From contig NZ_AP028461.1 in the NCBI RefSeq assembly GCF_033097365.1, forward strand, positions 8,060,001 through 8,124,000: a stretch of 64,000 bases of DNA. Direction: 5' to 3'. Origin of the DNA: Actinoplanes sichuanensis (GTDB taxonomy: Bacteria > Actinomycetota > Actinomycetes > Mycobacteriales > Micromonosporaceae). A program made the position numbers and the translations under genes. Below the pieces are notes generated by a model. That model ran no database searches. It saw only the letters and a list, made by a program, of their open reading frames with translations, and was not told the origin of the DNA. Below are positions 42,369 through 50,631 of the stretch, piece after piece. Every line of letters starts with the position of its first letter. The first letter of the stretch is position 1.

Positions 42369-45300
42369 CCCCGGAGCGGAACAGGCTGACGCCGGTGACG
42401 GTCTGGGGCAGCGCCGAGTCGACGGTGTCGGAGGCGTGCCAGCCGGGGTCGGTGTCGAGGACCGCCCACGCGCCGCCGCCGAGTGGTTTCGCCATCTGCA
42501 CGGCCGCGTCGTACCACCGGGTCCAGCCGTGCCGTTCCAGGCCGCGCAGCACCGCGTAGGTGGTCTTGCGTCCCTCGAACCGGTCCAGGTCGGTGACGTC
42601 CCGGTAGACCGGGCGGTCGAGCTGCGCGAACGGCTGGAGCAGCTGGTAGTCGGCGAACACCTCGGCCCACTCGGCGAGCGCGCCGGCCGGGAAGTCCAGT
42701 GGGTGCAGAACGCCGGCGCTCGTGCCGTCGGCGAGCGCGACCGGCTCGTCGGCGGTGTCGGCGAGAGTGCCGTCCTCGGCCACCCGGACGGTGGTGAGCA
42801 GCCCGCCGGAGGCGTCGTGGACACCCCAGACCAGGCGCTGGCCCAGGTGGGTCATCCACGGGTGGCGGGCGAACCGGTCGAGGAAGATGCCGGCCGGGAT
42901 CCGCCGTTGCGCGCACATCGCCCGTTCCAGGCGGGCCACGTGCAGGGACGCCGACGAGCGGGCCTCCTTACGCAGTGCGGTGAGCCGGTCCTTGGCCGCC
43001 TTCTGCTTGACCTTGCCCGCGCCACGGCCCGGTTTGGGCAGGTCGGCGAGGATCCGGCCGGTCTCGTCGCGGAGAACCGGCATCAGGCGTTCGTCGAAGG
43101 CGATCCGGAACGTCCCGGCGTCGACCTCGACCCGGTCGCCGCCCTCGTCGTCGAGGCCGAGCAGCGGCACCAGCCGGTCGGCGAGCTCGTCCGAGGTGAG
43201 GCCGCGCAGGTCGGCGATGGCCTCGATGTGGCCCCTGGCGACACTCTTGAACACCGGGAACCGGGACCGTTCGGCGAGCAGGCTCAACTCGATGAGGGCG
43301 GCGTCGGTGCCGCGGTGCCGCAGTGCGTCGAGAGCGGCCTGGGCGCGGGCGGCGGCCGGGGTGCCGGCCCACTGGCGGGCGTGGGTGGCGACGCGGCGGG
43401 CGCCGGCGTCGTCGCCGATCAGTCCGACGGCCTGCATGCACCAGCCCTCGGCGGCGGGTGCACCGGCGGCGACCCAGCGGTCGAACAGCGCGTCGGCGAA
43501 CGCGGCCCGCGACGACGCCGTCCAGCGGTCCCGTGCGGCGAGTACGGCCGGATGGACCTCGTCGGTGTTGCAGGTTGCCAGCCGTACCAGAAGATGGTCT
43601 TGATCGTCGGGGGTGGCCGGCCCGCCGGAGGCGGTGATCAGCGGCGGCAGCGGCTGGGCGGTGAGGTATCCGGGGATCTTCGGCTTCTTCGCCCGTGGGG
43701 CGTCGAGCGGGTCCCGGTCGAGGAACGCGGTCAGGTCGGCGGCCCGGTCGCCGGCCTGGGTGAGCAGCAGCGCGCGGTGACCCTGCGTGTCGAGGTAGCG
43801 CAGCACCCGGCCGGTCGCGTCGTCGGCCGGGTCGGCGGCCCACATCGCGACGGTTCCGGCGGCCGCCTGCTCCGGGTGCCGCAGCAGCCAGGACCGGGCG
43901 AGGCGGCGCTGTTTCTTGGCGGCGAAGGCACGGGTCATCGGCACGGCCAGCGACGGATGCCCGACCGGTTGCGCGGCCTCCAGTGCCGATTCGGCGCTGC
44001 GGCGGTCCTCGAACGCGGCCAGCAGCGGGCCGATGTGGCTCATCCCGTGCCGGAGCAGCAGCATCGGGGTCAGCGAGGACACCCAGTAGTAGAAGTTCGA
44101 GAAGCCGAGCGCCATCAGCCGCTCGTGCGTCCAGGCCGGGGCGAGAGCGAGCGCGGGCAGCGACGTCGGGATCGCGAAGTGCTCGCGGTGCTCCAGCCAG
44201 GCCGTCACGGCGGCGGTGTCGCAGCGGCTGATCGGCACGCCGTCCCACTGCATCGCGTCCTGGTAGATCCCGGCCTGCTCGGCGGCCTCGCGCTCGGCGT
44301 CCCGGAAACGCAGGACCGGCTCGACCGGCACGGCCACGTCCAGCAACGTCGGCCGCACCGCCTCCGGCGGCTGATAAGCACAGGGCGACCCATCCGGTAC
44401 GCCTTCCGACTGCCGTTCCTTGACCTGGGTGAATCCGGTCGCCCACGGATGACCGGCGGCCCGCTCCTCGGCCAGGGCGGCCCGGGCCGCGTCGTGGTCG
44501 ACGTGGGCGAGCAGGGTGCACCACAGCCCGTTGTAGTACTCGTCGTCGTGGAACGGATAGGCCGGCCGCATCCGGCTCAGCACCGGCCCCACCTCGGCGC
44601 CCGCCATGTCCAGCATCCCGGCCAGGTAGAGCCGCGGGCCGGTGGCGCCGAAGAACTCATGCCGCACCTTCCGGTTGGTGTGCAGGAACCGGTCCAGGGT
44701 GTCCAGACCGCCGGAGGCCAGCCCGGAGGCGTGCACGTTGAAGTTGCCGAACTCGCCGACGTGCCGCATCGCCTCGGCGTGGGCGGCACGCTCGACGTCG
44801 CCGGACTGCGGTCCGACCGGCAGCAGGAAGCTGACCGCCCAGAACAGGTCGGCCCGGGTGTTGCCGCTGAGCTGCTCGGCCATCCGGTCCCGGACGACCG
44901 GCAGCACCTCCCTCGCCTGCGCGTAGGTCGCGTCGTCGGTCGCCACCAGCAGCTCCCGGAGTCGTCCGAAGAGCCCGGCCCCGACGTACGGCAGATCGGT
45001 GTGGAACCCGAGGACGGCCCGGCGGCACGCCTCGGGCAGCCCGTGCGCGGCGACCAGGAAGTCGGCCAGCCGGTCGTCGATGCTCTCGTCGAGATACTGG
45101 AACCGCTCGCGCACCGCCCGGACCAGCGCGATGTCGTCGGCCTCGGACCCGATCCGGGCGGCCGGGTCGAGCAGCCGACCGCCGAGCGCCCGGTCTCCCG
45201 CGGTACTGGAGGTGACGAACTCCCACACCCGGGACGGCTCGTTCGACTTGTCACGGATCGCCCGGTCCTGCGCCCAGATCGCGTACCGCAGCCCGGCCCA

Positions 45301-45480
45301 CGCCTCGTCGAGGCCCGGCAGCGGCCGGATCGCGGTACGCAGCCCACCACGCCGCGGAGGCATCACCGAGCGCAGCCATCCGGTGACGATCAGACCGTCC
45401 CGGCGATCATCGAATCCGGCGTCGTCAGGTGTCCATTCCTGCGGTGCGTGCGAGGCTGGTGGTGCGCTCCAAGACGTCAC
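42301..45480 (-). CDS. DUF4132-domain protein, 1059 aa
   Basis: A very large cytosolic protein with mostly helical, Ala/Leu-rich content and the C-terminal DUF4132 region (about residues 830-1010: ERAMCAQRRIPAGIFLDRFARHP, QRLVWGVHDA, HPLDFPA...WAEVFADYQLLQPFAQLDRPVY), found in MolR-like proteins. The upper part resembles HEAT-type repeats. No transmembrane or nucleotide site is seen. GTG start at 45480. Function unknown. Divergent from the VOC operon. Confidence 0.85.
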   Translation of the reverse strand: MTSWSAPPASHAPQEWTPDDAGFDDRRDGLIVTGWLRSVMPPRRGGLRTAIRPLPGLDEAWAGLRYAIWAQDRAIRDKSNEPSRVWEFVTSSTAGDRALGGRLLDPAARIGSEADDIALVRAVRERFQYLDESIDDRLADFLVAAHGLPEACRRAVLGFHTDLPYVGAGLFGRLRELLVATDDATYAQAREVLPVVRDRMAEQLSGNTRADLFWAVSFLLPVGPQSGDVERAAHAEAMRHVGEFGNFNVHASGLASGGLDTLDRFLHTNRKVRHEFFGATGPRLYLAGMLDMAGAEVGPVLSRMRPAYPFHDDEYYNGLWCTLLAHVDHDAARAALAEERAAGHPWATGFTQVKERQSEGVPDGSPCAYQPPEAVRPTLLDVAVPVEPVLRFRDAEREAAEQAGIYQDAMQWDGVPISRCDTAAVTAWLEHREHFAIPTSLPALALAPAWTHERLMALGFSNFYYWVSSLTPMLLLRHGMSHIGPLLAAFEDRRSAESALEAAQPVGHPSLAVPMTRAFAAKKQRRLARSWLLRHPEQAAAGTVAMWAADPADDATGRVLRYLDTQGHRALLLTQAGDRAADLTAFLDRDPLDAPRAKKPKIPGYLTAQPLPPLITASGGPATPDDQDHLLVRLATCNTDEVHPAVLAARDRWTASSRAAFADALFDRWVAAGAPAAEGWCMQAVGLIGDDAGARRVATHARQWAGTPAAARAQAALDALRHRGTDAALIELSLLAERSRFPVFKSVARGHIEAIADLRGLTSDELADRLVPLLGLDDEGGDRVEVDAGTFRIAFDERLMPVLRDETGRILADLPKPGRGAGKVKQKAAKDRLTALRKEARSSASLHVARLERAMCAQRRIPAGIFLDRFARHPWMTHLGQRLVWGVHDASGGLLTTVRVAEDGTLADTADEPVALADGTSAGVLHPLDFPAGALAEWAEVFADYQLLQPFAQLDRPVYRDVTDLDRFEGRKTTYAVLRGLERHGWTRWYDAAVQMAKPLGGGAWAVLDTDPGWHASDTVDSALPQTVTGVSLFRSGVTLGGLPPVVFSELVHDLRVLD

Positions 45481-45525
45481 CGCGCCACCCTAGCCACCGC
45501 CGTCCGACGAGGGAGTCATCCGATC

Positions 45526-45897
45526 GTGCGAGCCGTACAGATCGCCCAGCACGCCGCCGACCTGCCACGGGCCACCGCCTTCTACACCGATCTCCTCGGC
45601 ACGCCGCCGGTCGCGTCGTTCGACCCGCCGGGGCTGGTCTTCTTCGACCTGGACGGGTTGCGCCTGCTGCTCGATCGCGGCGCTCCCCCGGCCCTGCACT
45701 ACTACCTGGTCGACGACGTCGCGGCCACGGTCGAGCGGCTGCGGTCCGGCGGTACGACGATCGAGAGCGAACCGCATGTGATCTTCGCGCATCAGGACGA
45801 CCGGCTCGGTCCGGCCGGCACCGAGGAGGTGCAGGCTTTCGTCCGGGACACCGAGGGCAACCTGGTCGGGCTGGTCGAGCACCGGACGACCCGATGA
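45526..45897 (+). CDS. VOC-family (glyoxalase/bleomycin-resistance-like) protein
   Basis: 123 aa. Two beta-alpha-beta-beta-beta modules: AVQIAQHAADLPRATAFYTDLLG and FVRDTEGNLVGLVEH. The metal ligands expected of enzymes (His8 and C-terminal Glu) are present, so it may be a metal-dependent lyase or dioxygenase. GTG 45526 is chosen from the GGGAG site ten bases upstream. Its stop overlaps the nucleoside hydrolase start (ATGA). Confidence 0.88.
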   Translation: MRAVQIAQHAADLPRATAFYTDLLGTPPVASFDPPGLVFFDLDGLRLLLDRGAPPALHYYLVDDVAATVERLRSGGTTIESEPHVIFAHQDDRLGPAGTEEVQAFVRDTEGNLVGLVEHRTTR

Positions 45898-46817
45898 TCG
45901 TCGACTGCGACCCGGGGCACGACGACGCGCTGGCGCTGCTGCTGGCCGCCGGCGACCCGCGCGCCCGGCTGCTCGGCGTCACCACGGTCGCCGGCAATCA
46001 GACGCTGGACAAGACCACCCGCAACGCGCTGCGGGTCCTGGCCCTGGCCGGGGTCCGCGACGTGCCGGTCGCCGCCGGGTGTGACCGGCCGCTGGTCGGT
46101 GAGCTGACCGTGGCCGAGGACATCCACGGCGCCTCCGGTCTGGATGGACCCGATCTGGACGTACCGGTCGCCGAGGTGGTCGGGGTGCACGCGGTCGAGC
46201 TGATGCGGCGGCTGATCACCGACGCCGCCGAGCCGGTCACCGTGGTCGCCACCGGACCGCTGACAAACGTGGCACTGCTGCTGCGCCGCCATCCCGAGGT
46301 CATGCCGGGGATCGGCCGGATCGTCTTCATGGGCGGCTCCACCGAGCGGGGCAACACCACGCCGTACGGCGAGTTCAACATCGTCACCGACCCGGAGGCG
46401 GCCGACATCGTGCTCCGGTCCGGGCTGCCGCTCACCATGATCGGCCTGAACGTCACCCATCAGGCGCCGGCCACCGGCGAGATCATCGACGAGTTCCGCG
46501 GGATGGGCACCCGGCTCGGCGCGATCTGCGCGGAGCTGATGATGTTCTTCGCCGCCACGTATCACCGGGTGTTCGGGTTCGAGCATCCGCCGGTGCACGA
46601 CCCGATCGCGGTGGCCCGGGTGCTCGACCCGTCGATCGTGCGGACCGTCGCCGCGCCCGTCTCGATCGAGCTGGCCGGGGCGTTCACCAGAGGTGCGACG
46701 GTCGTCGACCTGCACCACCGCACCGGCCGGCCGTCGAATGTGGACGTCGCGGTCGGCCTGGACGTGGACGCCTTCTGGCGCCTGCTGCTCGCCGCGGTGC
46801 GCGCGCTGGGCCGATAG
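45894..46817 (+). CDS. Nucleoside hydrolase (IunH/RihA-like)
   Basis: 307 aa. It splits ribonucleosides into base and ribose. The calcium-binding motif DCDPGHDDA (residues 4-12) is at the very N terminus, as in the family, and the C-terminal VHDPIAVA supplies the last Asp ligand. FMGGSTERGN is the substrate loop. Translationally coupled to the VOC gene. Confidence 0.94.
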   Translation: MIVDCDPGHDDALALLLAAGDPRARLLGVTTVAGNQTLDKTTRNALRVLALAGVRDVPVAAGCDRPLVGELTVAEDIHGASGLDGPDLDVPVAEVVGVHAVELMRRLITDAAEPVTVVATGPLTNVALLLRRHPEVMPGIGRIVFMGGSTERGNTTPYGEFNIVTDPEAADIVLRSGLPLTMIGLNVTHQAPATGEIIDEFRGMGTRLGAICAELMMFFAATYHRVFGFEHPPVHDPIAVARVLDPSIVRTVAAPVSIELAGAFTRGATVVDLHHRTGRPSNVDVAVGLDVDAFWRLLLAAVRALGR

Positions 46818-46826
46818 CATCCGGCC

Positions 46827-47924
46827 ATGCAGGTCGTCACCAAACTGGAGCGACGGGTGGTCGCCGCCGCCGAGGAGGCGCTGACCAGGCAGCGTCAGGT
46901 CAGCGTGCTCGACGTGCTGACCGGGATGGGCTGGCTGCCTCCGGGCCGGGTCACCGAGTGGCGGCAGGGCCGCGCGCCGGACCTGGAGTCGGTCGCGGTG
47001 GTCACGCCCGATCGGATCGCCGACGTGCTGGAGGTGTTCCGCCGCTGGGTGGACAGCCGTGGCCTGCGACCCGGCGAGATCGACTACGTGTCGGCCACCC
47101 GCGACCGGCGGCCGCTCCGGTTCACCGCGGGCGGCGACCCGGAGCGGGAGACGGCGTACCGCACCCACTGGCTGGCCGCCGACCTCACCGACAGCCGGCG
47201 GGAACGACTGACCACCCGACAGAGCCGACCCCCGGACCTGGTCGTGGTGATCCCGACCAAGCCGTTCACCTGCGTCGGCTGCACCGCCACCGACGACGGC
47301 ATGCTGATCATGGAGGATGCCGGGCCGCACTGCCTGACCTGTGCCGACCTCGACCACCTGGTGTTCCTGCCGTCCGGTGACGCGGCCCTCACCAGGCGCG
47401 CCAAGCAGGCCAGTCGGCTGTCCGCCGTGGTGGTCAGGTTCAACCGATCCCGCCGTCGGCACGAGCGTCAGGGCCTACTGGTCGAGCGGCCCGCCGTCGA
47501 ACAGGCCGAGCAGCAGTGTCTGTCCGACGAGGAGGTCCGGGTCCGCCGCCGGGAACGTGACCGGGAGCGGCGCGAGGCCGCCGACGAGGAGTTCCAGCAG
47601 AGACTGGCCGGGCAGATCGCCGAGATGTTCCCCGGCTGTCCGGTGGCCCGCGCCGACGAGATCAGCCGCCACACCAGCATCCGGGGCAGCGGCCGGGTCG
47701 GCCGCAGCGCGGCCGGACGCCGCTTCGATCCGGACGCGGTGACCCGCGCGGTGGTCGCCTCGATCCGGCACGAGGACACCGACTACGACGACCTGCTGAT
47801 GTCCGGCGTCCCACGGGACGAGGCCCGCACCCGGATCCGACCGGCCATCGACCGAGTCCTGGCCCGCTGGCGGACGCCACTCAACCGCGACGGCGCCCCA
47901 GGAGAGGCGTCACATCCAGCGTGA
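46827..47924 (+). CDS. DUF2293-domain protein with zinc ribbon
   Basis: 365 aa. Segment FTCVGCTATDDGMLIMEDAG to HCLTC (about residues 149-176) is a CXXC...CXXC zinc ribbon. The C-terminal 100 residues are the DUF2293 region (ISRHTSIRGSGRVGRSAAGR, ASIRHEDTDYDDLLMSG). A charged helical linker joins them. It starts nine bases after the nucleoside hydrolase. Nucleic-acid binding is suggested by the ribbon but not shown. Overlaps the convergent Uma2 gene by 44 bases. Confidence 0.85.
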   Translation: MQVVTKLERRVVAAAEEALTRQRQVSVLDVLTGMGWLPPGRVTEWRQGRAPDLESVAVVTPDRIADVLEVFRRWVDSRGLRPGEIDYVSATRDRRPLRFTAGGDPERETAYRTHWLAADLTDSRRERLTTRQSRPPDLVVVIPTKPFTCVGCTATDDGMLIMEDAGPHCLTCADLDHLVFLPSGDAALTRRAKQASRLSAVVVRFNRSRRRHERQGLLVERPAVEQAEQQCLSDEEVRVRRRERDRERREAADEEFQQRLAGQIAEMFPGCPVARADEISRHTSIRGSGRVGRSAAGRRFDPDAVTRAVVASIRHEDTDYDDLLMSGVPRDEARTRIRPAIDRVLARWRTPLNRDGAPGEASHPA

Positions 47925-48444
47925 ACGGGAACGGCTCGGCCGAGATCAGCTCCTGACCGGGCTGGGCGCCCGCAACCGGCACATATCGGTCACCGACGAG
48001 GCGCTGAAGATGCAGTTCCACCGAGTCCCCGGGCTGCTCGACCCGCAAATGCCAGTCGATGCCCGCCGCCGCATACAACTGCGTTTTGAGTAGCCGATCC
48101 GTCCCGGCATCACTCGGCGACACCACCTCGACCACCAGCTTGGCCTCGACGGCTTCGACCGTTGTGCCGAGGTCATCGGTATCGGCGACGACCACGTCCG
48201 GTTGAACGATGCGTCCGGTGGCCAGCCTGAGGTTGACGTCCTGCAACACCAGCCAACCGACCTCATCAGCGGCCGCATAGAGGTCCCTGGCCAGCAGGAA
48301 CGCGATGCGTTGATGCCGCTTGGAGGGCGCCGGACTCACCCACAGACTTCCATCGATCAGTTCGATCCGATTCGAGGTCTCGCCGAGCCCGAAATATTCT
48401 TCCTCGTTCCAGGGCTCGGGGTGGTCCAGCAACGCGATGCTCAT
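47881..48444 (-). CDS. Uma2-family (DUF820) putative endonuclease
   Basis: 187 aa. The PD-(D/E)XK-like core is visible: IELIDGSLWVSPAPS, VQPDVVVAD (Asp), and LVVEVVSPSD (Glu). Family members are abundant in actinobacteria and cyanobacteria and are suspected to be restriction-type or mobile nucleases. ATG start at 48444. Confidence 0.9.
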   Translation of the reverse strand: MSIALLDHPEPWNEEEYFGLGETSNRIELIDGSLWVSPAPSKRHQRIAFLLARDLYAAADEVGWLVLQDVNLRLATGRIVQPDVVVADTDDLGTTVEAVEAKLVVEVVSPSDAGTDRLLKTQLYAAAGIDWHLRVEQPGDSVELHLQRLVGDRYVPVAGAQPGQELISAEPFPFTLDVTPLLGRRRG

Positions 48445-48483
48445 CGGACCGATTCACCTCCCGGAAGACTCATCCGTGCGACA

Positions 48484-50571
48484 TCAGCTGGCTGCCGGAC
48501 CGCCGCCGAGCAGGGCACGGGCGATGGCCGCCGGGTCGTGCAGGGCCGGGAAGCCGTCATCGAAGTCGTCCGGAGCCGGAGCGGCCCGGCGGCGCCGGCG
48601 GATCTCGACGGCCGGGCTCCCGTCGGCCCGGAGACCGACCGGCGCGTATCCGGCGGCCCGCAGCGCGGCCAGCGTCTCGGCCGGTGGTTTCGCGCTGACG
48701 AGCACGGTCGGTGCGAGCCGGACCAGTTCGAGCGTCTTCAGTGCGCGGGTGTGGAGGATCTCGGTGAGCAGCGTCTCGTCCTCGCTGCACAGGCAGCACC
48801 CGGCCGGCCGGACCTGGACCTGTCCGTACCGGCGGGCCACGTCGTCGAGCAGGTAGTCGAGGGTCTGCGGCAACCGGCCACCCTCGGCCACTTCGACGAG
48901 GCGGGCGCGGATGCCCTCCGCGCTGTGCCCGGCGTCGAAGGCCGCCCGCACGCTGCCCGGGGAGAACCGCCAGGTCCAGGCTCCACTGCGGGATTCCGGT
49001 GTGGCGACGCCGTCGAGCAGGGCGAGGAGGGCCGCCGACGGTGTGCCGGTGACGACGGCGGTCAGGTCGTTCTGCAGCAGGACCGACTCCAGGGCCCGGG
49101 GCAGCATGGCCTCGGCCTGCGGGCGGGCGGCGTCGGCACCGGCGGACAGCCTGGTCCGGCACAGGGCCGAGGGGGCGCCGTGGGCGAGCAGGCCGAGCCG
49201 GTGCGCCTCCCGCCAGATCCCGGTGACGTACCGTTCCAGCTGGTCCTCGGCCTCGGCGCTGATGAACGGCCCCTGCCAGGCGATCCGTTCGACGAGCCCG
49301 TCGAGGGTGGTCGCCTGCCCGGCGGGCACGGCCTCGACGACGGTCCGCAGGAACAGCCCCCGCAACGGCACCAGGATGAACTCCTCCTGCTCGCTCCAGT
49401 AGAGGAGCCGCCCCGGCAGGACGGACCCCTCGGGTGGGGCGAGCGGGCCGGCCGGCATGGTCAGCCAGTCGTCGACCAGTCCGAGCAACTGGTCGGCGGG
49501 GTCCCCGGCGGCGTACTCGTCGTAGACGGCGCTCGGCGTGAGCCCGGCCTCGGAGGCTTCGACGAGTCCGCCGGCGGTGAGCATTTCGAGAGTGAGGCGG
49601 GTCCGGTCCTCGTCCTGCCCGGCCGTCCGGGCGACCCGGCGCACCTCGCGTACCCCCATGCCACCGGTCTTGAGCAGCGGGACCGGGGCGCTGCTCAGAC
49701 AGTCGACGACCGCGACGGCCGCGGCCAGGGTCTCCGCCGCGGCGGCCGTCGCCTCCCGTTCGACGATCTCCGTGGCGATCGGGGTGAGCACCAGGCCGGG
49801 TGGCACGATGTCGAACGGGGCCGAGCCGTCGCCGCGCAGCGCGAGCGCCACCTCCCGCGGCATCTGGCTGCCACCCCACATCGACGGGACGACCAGACCG
49901 CGCTCGATCGCCCACGGGACGGGCGGGCCGGGCACGCCGAACCTGATTCCGGCATGGTCCAGGTGCGAGGTCGGCTGCCGGGCCAGCTCGGTGAGCCGGT
50001 TCCGGACGCCGGGCGGCGCGGGCGCCGCGATCCGCCGGACGGTCTCCGGATCCGCCAGCGAGTGGGCCAGCATGGCGGCCAGGTCGACCTTGCCCCGGTT
50101 GGTCGCCGGAAGGCCGTGGAGCTGGGCGAGTCGCCGCAGCTCGGCCAGAGTGAGCGAGCCGTACAGCGGCGCGGCGCCGGGCCCGAGATCCAGCGGCGTC
50201 GGGAAGATCTCCGAGAGATGCCCGGCGGCGAGGCCGCCGGCTTCCGGCCACAGCAGGGCCAGCTCGGTGAGTCGGTCCAGCGCCGCACCAAGATCAAGAT
50301 CATCTTTCGGTACGCCCAGGAGCACCGCGATTCGAGCGGTGTCACACGACTGGTCCAGTGCCGCCGCGGCCTCGGCCACCTGTAGCTGCGGCAACGTCAG
50401 CAACGAGCAGGCGACGGCCAGCGACGACGGTTGCAGCAGCCGGCCGGCCACCTCCTCGGCGGTCTTCGGTGGCGGATCGAGTGTCACGTCCCGCCGGATC
50501 GCGACCAGCGCGGTGAGCTGATCCTGGCCGAGGGTCCGCAGATGGGCGGCGAGGGAATCGACAGGCTGCAC
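48484..50571 (-). CDS. Helicase-associated (XPB/Ssl2-like) domain protein
   Basis: 695 aa. Resembles the actinobacterial Helicase_C_3/XPB-Ssl2-like family, usually encoded apart from an XPB helicase. The body is a series of winged-helix-like segments (RNRLTELARQP, GMGVREVRRVARTAG). Residues about 520-625 hold the conserved module LDYLLDDVARRYGQVQVRPAGCCLCSEDETLL. No Walker motifs, so it is not itself an ATPase. A regulatory or DNA-binding role is inferred. Confidence 0.82.
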   Translation of the reverse strand: MQPVDSLAAHLRTLGQDQLTALVAIRRDVTLDPPPKTAEEVAGRLLQPSSLAVACSLLTLPQLQVAEAAAALDQSCDTARIAVLLGVPKDDLDLGAALDRLTELALLWPEAGGLAAGHLSEIFPTPLDLGPGAAPLYGSLTLAELRRLAQLHGLPATNRGKVDLAAMLAHSLADPETVRRIAAPAPPGVRNRLTELARQPTSHLDHAGIRFGVPGPPVPWAIERGLVVPSMWGGSQMPREVALALRGDGSAPFDIVPPGLVLTPIATEIVEREATAAAAETLAAAVAVVDCLSSAPVPLLKTGGMGVREVRRVARTAGQDEDRTRLTLEMLTAGGLVEASEAGLTPSAVYDEYAAGDPADQLLGLVDDWLTMPAGPLAPPEGSVLPGRLLYWSEQEEFILVPLRGLFLRTVVEAVPAGQATTLDGLVERIAWQGPFISAEAEDQLERYVTGIWREAHRLGLLAHGAPSALCRTRLSAGADAARPQAEAMLPRALESVLLQNDLTAVVTGTPSAALLALLDGVATPESRSGAWTWRFSPGSVRAAFDAGHSAEGIRARLVEVAEGGRLPQTLDYLLDDVARRYGQVQVRPAGCCLCSEDETLLTEILHTRALKTLELVRLAPTVLVSAKPPAETLAALRAAGYAPVGLRADGSPAVEIRRRRRAAPAPDDFDDGFPALHDPAAIARALLGGGPAAS

Positions 50572-50631
50572 GCCGCAAATCTAGAAGGTCCGGGGGCACC
50601 GAATCCCCCCGCCACCTCGTTCGGATGACCG

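Noticed and set aside
42322..45897. 1191-codon forward ORF opposite the DUF4132 gene
   Set aside because: Only its last 124 codons (VOC protein, from 45526) are real; the remainder is antisense shadow.
48202..50385. 727-codon forward ORF opposite the helicase-associated gene
   Set aside because: No start site, low-complexity Gly/Gln/Arg content, fully antisense to a recognised family.
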